A DNA stretch of 64,000 nt from Dactylosporangium roseum. Its GTDB lineage: Bacteria > Actinomycetota > Actinomycetes > Mycobacteriales > Micromonosporaceae. This document shows positions 58,564-64,000 of the stretch, piece after piece (positions within the stretch are counted from its first letter, which is position 1; every line of letters starts with the position of its first letter). The notes beneath the pieces are model-generated. The model was not told the DNA's origin and made no database searches. It was given only the letters and a program-made list of their open reading frames with translations. The position numbers and the translations under genes were made by a program. The stretch covers positions 2,781,001 to 2,845,000 of the forward strand of contig NZ_CP073721.1 in NCBI RefSeq assembly GCF_025264685.1, given 5' to 3'.

Positions 58564-59469
58564 TTACGGGCGGGACGTCATTGCGAGGCGGACGAGTCCT
58601 GCTGCCGGGTCGGGGAGTCGGGGTTTGCGCCGCCACACGGCGCGCAACGGCCGCCGCAGGTCGAGGTCTCCGATGGGAACCTCGAAGAGGCGGCCCTCGC
58701 GCAGCTCGGCGGCGACCGCGAGGGCGCTGAGAACGGCCGGGGCGACACCGGCCTCGACCGCCACCTTCACCGCGGCGTTCGAGGACAGCTCCAGCACGGG
58801 CGCGGCGATCGCGCCCCGCTCGGCCAGCGCGCGCTCCAGGGCAAGACGAGTGCCGGAGCCGGGCTCACGTACCACCAGCGGCGTCGCGGCCAGGTCCGCG
58901 ACATCGAGGGGCTCACGCCGCCGCGCCCATGGATGCTGAGGTGCGACCACCACCGCAAGGCGGTCCTGGGCGACGCGCTTGGTCGCGAGCCCTTGCGGCA
59001 CGCACGGCGACTCGATGAATCCGACGTCGATATCGCCCGCACGAACCAGATCACCGACGCGTCGTGAGTTGACCACCCGGAGGCCGACCTCAACTTCGGG
59101 CATGGTGCGGCGGAGGCTCGAAAGCCAAGCGGGCATGAGATACTCGGCGACGGTCATGCTGGCCGCCACCTGCAGAGACGCGTTGCGCTGCTGGCGAAGG
59201 GCGCGCACGCCCAGCAGCAGATCGTTCGACGCCGCCAACGCCGCACGGGCCCAGTCGACAACGACCTGTCCCTGCGGTGTGAGGCGCGAACCCGACGTCG
59301 ATCGCTGCAACAACGGGACGCCGAGCTCGCGCTCCAGGGTGTCGAGCCGTCGACTCGCGGACGCCTGAGTAATGGCCTGCAACTTCGCGGCCTTTCCGAG
59401 GCTGCCCTGCTCCGCGACGAGCAACAGCAGTTCGAGGCTAGCCAGATCGGGCCAACGCGTGGCACTCAT
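58564..59469 (-). CDS. LysR-family transcriptional regulator
   Basis: 301 aa. N-terminal helix-turn-helix (LELLLLVAEQGSLGKAAKLQ, ITQASASRRLDTLERELGV, LLQRSTSGSRLTPQG) and a periplasmic-binding-like effector domain (LVVNSRRV-like VGLRVVNSRRVGDLV, VREPGSGTRLALERAL). It resembles CbbR/YeiE/CysL-type regulators, which sit beside YeiH-type exporters. It is convergent with that gene, with the palindromic repeat between. Start ATG 59469 with GGTGAG upstream. Confidence 0.92.
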   Translation of the reverse strand: MSATRWPDLASLELLLLVAEQGSLGKAAKLQAITQASASRRLDTLERELGVPLLQRSTSGSRLTPQGQVVVDWARAALAASNDLLLGVRALRQQRNASLQVAASMTVAEYLMPAWLSSLRRTMPEVEVGLRVVNSRRVGDLVRAGDIDVGFIESPCVPQGLATKRVAQDRLAVVVAPQHPWARRREPLDVADLAATPLVVREPGSGTRLALERALAERGAIAAPVLELSSNAAVKVAVEAGVAPAVLSALAVAAELREGRLFEVPIGDLDLRRPLRAVWRRKPRLPDPAAGLVRLAMTSRP

Positions 59470-59555
59470 GCACTCACCGTGTGGAGTCTGTGGACATACT
59501 GGGCAACCATGCCCTGCGAGCTGCTCGGTGCGAACGGCGTCGAGTCCGGCAAGGC

Positions 59556-59585
59556 GTGTGGCCCCGGCCGACGCCGGGGCCACAC
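59556..59585 (-). terminator. Terminator hairpin of the ABC transporter operon
   Basis: Perfect 13-bp stem with a 4-base loop (arm GTGTGGCCCCGGC, loop CGAC), 20 bases after the stop of the solute-binding protein on the minus strand. Confidence 0.75.
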
Positions 59586-59604
59586 CATCTTATGTTGTTC
59601 GTCG

Positions 59605-60618
59605 CTATGAACCTGTGACGCTCGGGAACGACGCGTCGGACAGGGCCGGGTTCTTCTTGATGAGCCCCATCCGCAGCATGGTGTCCGCGGTCTCGGCGTA
59701 GCCTTCGAACTTGGTGTTGAACTTGATGCCCTGTTCGGTCAGCTCGACGAGGATCTTCTCCTTGGTCGCCTGCACGGCCTTGATGCCGGCCAGCCGCGCG
59801 GCAGCGGCCTGCGGGTCATTGTTGATCATTGCGGTGCCGCGTTCGATCGCTTCCACGAGGGTGGCATACAGCTTCGGGTTGTTCTTGTGGAAGGCCTCGC
59901 TGAACGCGAAGGCTCCCAGCGGGACGGGGGCGCCCAGCAGCTTGTCGCCGCCGATCACCTCGTGGGCTCCCTTCGCCAGATCCTGCTGAAGGAATGGAGG
60001 TGTAGCCATGTGCGCCTGCACCTCCCGCTGCGTGAGTGCCGTCACCGCGTCCGGGTGGGGCATCATGCGGAACATGCCGTTGACCTTCTTCCAGTCGCCG
60101 AGCTCGCGCATCGCGGCGCCGAGCAGCGCGATGGAGCCAACGGCGTAGGGGCCGGGGGTGGCGATCTGGTCACCGGGCTGGAAGTCGGCAAGGGAGCGGT
60201 ATTTCTCGTCCATCGCCACCAGCGCGATGTGTGCGGTCACGAGCGCCCCGCCGAAACGTACGGGTAAGCCCTTCTCGCGGGCGATGAGCACGGGCGAGAC
60301 GCCGACCGAAACCAGGTCTGCCTGACCGGAGGCGAGAGCGGTGAGGCTGTCCCCTCCGGCTGAGAGCTGGACGTGCTCGACCTTCAGGTCGGGGTGTTCC
60401 TGTGTCAAGAGGTCCAGGCCGAGCAGCAGGCCGTAGTAGATCGTTCCGAAGTTCGTGACCACCTTCACGGTGTTGGTCTCGCCGTTGCTTCCGGTGGAGC
60501 CGGTCGATGTCGAGCCGCACGCGGCGAGCAGCGCGACGACGGTGGCGGCCGCCGCGTACCGGAGGCCGGTCATGCCGCGCCGGCGCGTCGGCGGGGCGAC
60601 GTTGCAGGACGTCTTCAT
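59605..60618 (-). CDS. ABC transporter solute-binding lipoprotein (NMT1/SsuA-like)
   Basis: 337 aa. Signal peptide with lipobox LAACGS (Cys about 34), so a lipid-anchored extracytoplasmic protein. VKVVTNFGTIYYGLLLGLD, ASGQADLVSVGVSP and IATPGPYAVGSIALLGAAM match the SsuA/NMT1/ThiY-type binding fold for sulfonates, nitrate, taurine or pyrimidine precursors. It is last in an operon with the permease and ATPase (stop of the permease ends two bases upstream). The ligand is unknown. Confidence 0.9.
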   Translation of the reverse strand: MKTSCNVAPPTRRRGMTGLRYAAAATVVALLAACGSTSTGSTGSNGETNTVKVVTNFGTIYYGLLLGLDLLTQEHPDLKVEHVQLSAGGDSLTALASGQADLVSVGVSPVLIAREKGLPVRFGGALVTAHIALVAMDEKYRSLADFQPGDQIATPGPYAVGSIALLGAAMRELGDWKKVNGMFRMMPHPDAVTALTQREVQAHMATPPFLQQDLAKGAHEVIGGDKLLGAPVPLGAFAFSEAFHKNNPKLYATLVEAIERGTAMINNDPQAAAARLAGIKAVQATKEKILVELTEQGIKFNTKFEGYAETADTMLRMGLIKKNPALSDASFPSVTGS

Positions 60619-60619
60619 T

Positions 60620-61399
60620 TCAGTTCACCATTCCCCACTTTTTGACCGTTCGCGTTTCGATGGTGTTGAGGATTCCGTATTCCACGACGAGGCCCACGAG
60701 AACAATCGTGAGTAGTCCGGCGAACACCCCGCCGGTGTTGAATTCCGAGCGGTCCAGGTAGATCTGCCAGCCGATGCCTCCCTGACCGCCCGCGGCGCCG
60801 TAAACGAGCTCGGCGGCGACGGCGGTACGCCAGGCGAAGGCCCATCCGATACGCAGGCCGGAGAGCAAGTGCGGCAATGCCGCTGGGAAGAAAATGCTTG
60901 CGATCAGGCGCGGCCCGCGCAGCCCGAGGTTGCGTCCCACGTCGACGAGGACCGGCCGGATGGTGGAGAACCCGGCGTAGGCGTTGAGGGACATGGCCCA
61001 AACCACCGAGAACACGATCACCAGGATCATCGAGCGCTCGCTGAAGCCGAACCACAACAGCGCGAGCGGGAGGATCGCGATCGCCGGCAACGGGTTGAAG
61101 AGGCCCACGAGGGTCTGCAGGACCTCACGTCCGCCGGGGATGATGAAACATCCGGCCGTCATCACGATGGCGATCAGGATGCCCAGCCCGACGCCACGCA
61201 CCAGCAGTGACAGTGATGCGAGCAAGCTCTGCCACAGGGATCCGTCGAGCGCCCGCTCCCACAGCACTTCGACGGCGCTGGAGAATGGCGGGAGCACGAT
61301 GGGGCTGATTCCGGCGATTCGCGGGATGAGCTCCCAGGCCAGGATCACCACGGCCACCACGGTGACGCGGACGGCCGTCTTCTGGATCGGCTTGTTCAT
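60620..61399 (-). CDS. ABC transporter permease (SsuC/TauC-like)
   Basis: 259 aa, about six spans. The EAA loop region reads VGRNLGLRGPRLIASIFFPAALPHLLSG, noted here by LGLRGPRLIASIFFPAALP. The IGWAFAWRTAVAAELVYG segment is typical of SsuC/TauC/NrtB permeases. It overlaps the ATPase gene by four bases. Confidence 0.92.
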   Translation of the reverse strand: MNKPIQKTAVRVTVVAVVILAWELIPRIAGISPIVLPPFSSAVEVLWERALDGSLWQSLLASLSLLVRGVGLGILIAIVMTAGCFIIPGGREVLQTLVGLFNPLPAIAILPLALLWFGFSERSMILVIVFSVVWAMSLNAYAGFSTIRPVLVDVGRNLGLRGPRLIASIFFPAALPHLLSGLRIGWAFAWRTAVAAELVYGAAGGQGGIGWQIYLDRSEFNTGGVFAGLLTIVLVGLVVEYGILNTIETRTVKKWGMVN

Positions 61400-62202
61400 A
61401 CCGCGCTCGCCTCCAGCTTCGTACGCAGCTCACCGGCGAACTCGGTGCCCTCGGGGCTGTCGACCCGCCCCTGGAAGGCGTTGGTGTAGATGCCTTCGAA
61501 CACGCCCTGCGGGGTCATGAGCCCGATCCGGTCACCGAGGTAGACGGCCTCCTCGATCGAGTGTGTGACGAACACGAGGGTCATGTTCATCTCCCGTTGC
61601 AGGCGCAGCACCTCGGCCTGCAGGGACGCGCGCGTCATGGCGTCGAGGGCGCCGAAGGGCTCGTCCATGAGGACGATCCGGGGGCGTACCGCGAGCGCGC
61701 GGGCGATCGCTACGCGCTGTTGCATGCCACCGGATAACTGGGACGGAAACTTGTCGGCCGCGGCTGACAGGTGCACCATCTGCAGCGCGTCAAGAGCCCG
61801 TTGGCGAACACTGCCGGCGCCTTTCGAGCCGGCCTTCTTGATGGCGAATTCCACGTTCTGCACGGCGGTGCGCCACGGCAGCAACTGGTCGAAGTTCTGG
61901 AACACCATCATTCGGTCGGGGCCGGGTGCGGTTGCCTTCTTCCCGTCGAGCAGGATCTGTCCGCTGCGCAGTTCCTGGAAACCGGCCAGGGAGCGCAGCA
62001 GTGTGGACTTTCCGCACCCGGAACGGCCGATGAGGATGAAGGCCTCACCCTGGTCGACGTCGAAGGAGACGTTGTTGACGATCACGGGGTTCTTGGGCCC
62101 GTAGGCGATGGAGGCGTTGCGCACCGTGAGAGTGGCCTGCCTCGTTTCGGTTCCGCCGGATGCGGGAGGGTGCCCGGCGGGGTGCGCAGGTGGTGCGCTC
62201 AT
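61396..62202 (-). CDS. ABC transporter ATPase (SsuB/TauB-like)
   Basis: 268 aa. Walker A GRSGCGKST, Q-loop VFQNFDQLLPWRT, signature LSGGMQQR, Walker B IVLMDEPFGALDAMTR, and H-loop VFVTHSIEEAV. The LLPWRT and EPFGALD patterns mark the nitrate/sulfonate/taurine subgroup. First gene of the three-gene transporter operon on the minus strand, directly downstream of the family 5 binding protein. Confidence 0.93.
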   Translation of the reverse strand: MSAPPAHPAGHPPASGGTETRQATLTVRNASIAYGPKNPVIVNNVSFDVDQGEAFILIGRSGCGKSTLLRSLAGFQELRSGQILLDGKKATAPGPDRMMVFQNFDQLLPWRTAVQNVEFAIKKAGSKGAGSVRQRALDALQMVHLSAAADKFPSQLSGGMQQRVAIARALAVRPRIVLMDEPFGALDAMTRASLQAEVLRLQREMNMTLVFVTHSIEEAVYLGDRIGLMTPQGVFEGIYTNAFQGRVDSPEGTEFAGELRTKLEASAV

Positions 62203-62251
62203 GGTCTCTGCCTTTCGGGGACGCCTGCCGGGGGCGCAGGCGGTCGCATGG

Positions 62252-63667
62252 TCAGGAACTCTGGTCGGCCGCGGTAGCAGCGCTCAGGTCGAGATAGCCC
62301 AACGCGTTCGTGGTCACGCCCTGTACGCCCGGCTTCCAGCCGTAGCAGGCTTTCGCGCTGTACAGCGGGATGAACGGGACGTTCTCGTGCAAGGTGACCT
62401 CGGCGCCGGACTGCGCCGCGGCGCGGGCCGGCCCCCCGGGGAGCTGGGCTGCTCGGTCGATGAGGGCGTCGAGGCCGGCATCGGCGAAGCCGGACGCGTT
62501 GAACGGGCCATCGGACCGATGGTCACGTTGCAGCGCCACGTTCTGCGCGGGTCGCACGCCCATGCCCTGAAACGCGACGTCCCATTCGGTGTCGAGGTAC
62601 ACGAACGGCCACCACGGCGGGTCCTCGTAGAACCGCACGTCGAGGCTGATCCCCAGCTCGGCGAGTGCCTCGGTCACGTAGGCACTGACCTTCGGCAGCG
62701 GCGCGACCTTCGTGGACACGCCGCGCAGCACGAGACCTTCGCCGACGCCGGCCTCCTTCAGGAGCGTCCTGGCGGTCTCCACGTCGTAGGCGTACGGGGT
62801 TATCGCCGGGTTCGGCGTGCTGGACAACACCGATCGGGTGAGCGGGGCCGCCTTGTCGCCGAAGAGCATGCGGGTCAGCTCGACACGGTCGAGGGCGTGC
62901 GTGACCGCTTTGCGCACCCGCAGATCCGCGAGTGGGCCCGCCTGCGTGTTCAGGACGAGGGCGGCGCGACGGGTGGAGGCGACCGTGCGGTACTCGAGCA
63001 GGCCCTCTTCGGCCAGGGCGCCGGCGGCGAGCATCGGGACGTTCTCGATGACGTCGACGTTGCCGCTCCGGATGGCGGCGAGCTTGGCTTCGGCGCTGGA
63101 CGCCCAGATCACCCTGATCTCATCGACGGCCGGCTGGCCGGGCACGTAGTAGTCGTCGAACGCTTCGAGGCGGATGTACTCCCCGCGCTTCCACTCGGCG
63201 AGCCGGAAGGGGCCGGCCCCGCAGGGCTGGTCGGCGACGTCATCGACGATGCAGGTACGCCAGGCCAGGTAGTGCAGGAAGTCGGGGAACGGACGGTCGA
63301 ACTCGAAGACGACGCCATGATCGCCGTCGGCTCGGATGGCTGTCAGACCCTGGTAGTCGCGGCCGAAGAGGGTGTCAAAGCGACCGGAGAAGAAGCGCTG
63401 GAAGTTCCAGATCACGAGTTCGGGGGTGAGGAGCCGGCCGGAGTGCAGCCGGACCCCTTCGCGCAGCGTGAACCGGAACGTCCGGTAGCCCTCGTCATGG
63501 CTCCACTCGGTGGCGAGGCTGGGCAGCAGTTCCCCGTCCTCGTTCATCCGCACGAGCCCGGGGGCGATATTGGCCAGCACGCTCCACGGGGTGGAGCCGT
63601 CGGCGAACCGGCTGTTGGGATTCAGGCTCAGGATGCCATGGTTGATGAGCAGCGTAAGCGATGTCAT
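62252..63667 (-). CDS. Family 5 (oligopeptide-type) solute-binding protein without export signal
   Basis: 471 aa. MTSLTLLINHGILSLNP leads straight into the mature fold; YRTFRFTLREGVRLHSGRLL, VDEIRVIWASSAEAKLAAI and VRKAVTHALDRVELTRML are family 5 marks. GGAGGAG just before ATG 63667 fixes the start, so there is no signal peptide or lipobox. It may act in the cytoplasm, or export may depend on another route. It lies 49 bases before the ABC ATPase gene and likely belongs to the same unit. Confidence 0.85.
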   Translation of the reverse strand: MTSLTLLINHGILSLNPNSRFADGSTPWSVLANIAPGLVRMNEDGELLPSLATEWSHDEGYRTFRFTLREGVRLHSGRLLTPELVIWNFQRFFSGRFDTLFGRDYQGLTAIRADGDHGVVFEFDRPFPDFLHYLAWRTCIVDDVADQPCGAGPFRLAEWKRGEYIRLEAFDDYYVPGQPAVDEIRVIWASSAEAKLAAIRSGNVDVIENVPMLAAGALAEEGLLEYRTVASTRRAALVLNTQAGPLADLRVRKAVTHALDRVELTRMLFGDKAAPLTRSVLSSTPNPAITPYAYDVETARTLLKEAGVGEGLVLRGVSTKVAPLPKVSAYVTEALAELGISLDVRFYEDPPWWPFVYLDTEWDVAFQGMGVRPAQNVALQRDHRSDGPFNASGFADAGLDALIDRAAQLPGGPARAAAQSGAEVTLHENVPFIPLYSAKACYGWKPGVQGVTTNALGYLDLSAATAADQSS

Positions 63668-63738
63668 GGTGCACTCCTCCGAAAACGACGACATGGATCG
63701 ACGGCCGGCCTTGCCGTGCCGCTGTACGGGCACGTTCA

Positions 63739-64000
63739 TCAACCGCCCTGGAATTCGCCGGAGGTGAATCCGGTCCCGGTGGCAACCGGTGGGAACTGTT
63801 TGCGCCACCACCGGGCGATCTGTTCCCTGGTGGCGATCCAGACGTCAGCGCGTGACTGCGCGGCGGTGATGAAGCTCTCCAAGGCGCTGGCACGGGCGGC
63901 CTGGCCGGCAAGTCTGGGATGCACACCCACGGACATCATCCGGGGCACGTCGTCACCTTCGGCCAGCAGATAGTCCAGCGCCTTCGTGCAGTACTCCTCG
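63739..64000 (-). CDS. Polysaccharide deacetylase-family protein, C-terminal part, truncated by window edge
   Basis: The frame is open to the window end (87 codons visible). MMSVGVHPRLAGQAARA followed by ALESFITAAQSRADVWIATR and EQIARWW is the C-terminal signature of polysaccharide-deacetylase-like enzymes, including PuuE-type allantoinases and imidases. It is upstream of, and co-directional with, the family 5 binding protein (71-base gap), so it may act on the transported compound. Confidence 0.82.
   Translation of the reverse strand, partial: EEYCTKALDYLLAEGDDVPRMMSVGVHPRLAGQAARASALESFITAAQSRADVWIATREQIARWWRKQFPPVATGTGFTSGEFQGG

Overview
The window is very GC-rich, with start codons and four-base gene overlaps typical of a filamentous actinobacterium. 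A SARP-type regulator, a large NRPS, a bkd operon with its Lrp regulator, and a repeated 78-79 bp palindrome in intergenic DNA fit a Micromonosporaceae-like chromosome. The genus is an inference; no rRNA or marker gene is present.

Layout. (1) 1-11433: right-hand part of an NRPS cluster. It holds the 3' end of a synthetase (A-PCP-TE, cysteine-type TE), an SHMT-like PLP enzyme, a class I methyltransferase, a second synthetase (half Cy/C domain, A, PCP, C), a PaaK-like adenylating enzyme and a cobalamin-binding radical SAM enzyme of PhpK type. The terminal A domain has a serine-like pocket and the PLP enzyme has the Tyr-to-Thr change tied to alpha-methylserine formation, so the two probably make and install Ser or alpha-methyl-Ser. 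(2) 11471-18445: a GntR regulator (apparently leaderless, with operator palindromes in its promoter) and a tightly coupled operon of an ECF transporter (S, A, A', T), PfkB kinase, SIS protein and BtpA/SgcQ protein. This looks like an uptake and salvage pathway for an unknown sugar- or nucleoside-like compound. (3) 18588-45821: a contractile injection system of the extracellular (eCIS, Afp/PVC-like) type. A divergent SARP gene faces it, with three CGGTGAC heptamers at exact 11-bp spacing in front of the sheath gene. The structural genes run without a break from sheath to a beta-helix fibre. Two likely cargo or toxin genes follow: a 1581-aa protein with a C-terminal nuclease-like motif, and a DUF4157 (HExxH) protein with a possible Cys-His-Asp hydrolase domain. 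(4) 45885-53519: branched-chain 2-oxoacid dehydrogenase (E2, E1beta, E1alpha), divergent Lrp/AsnC regulator, and a fused indolepyruvate:ferredoxin oxidoreductase. (5) 53790-59469: an ECF sigma factor with a downstream cupin-like/DUF6069 fusion, an ArsR-AHSA1 regulator with twin operators, a methyltransferase, a YeiH-type transporter and a LysR regulator. (6) 59605-64000: a nitrate/sulfonate-type ABC transporter, a family 5 solute-binding protein without an export signal, and the 3' part of a polysaccharide-deacetylase-like gene.

The most unusual content is the eCIS with its probable SARP control and two candidate toxins, and the NRPS terminus that pairs a Ser/alpha-methyl-Ser module with a cysteine-nucleophile thioesterase. 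Functions are read from motifs and context only; no database search was run.
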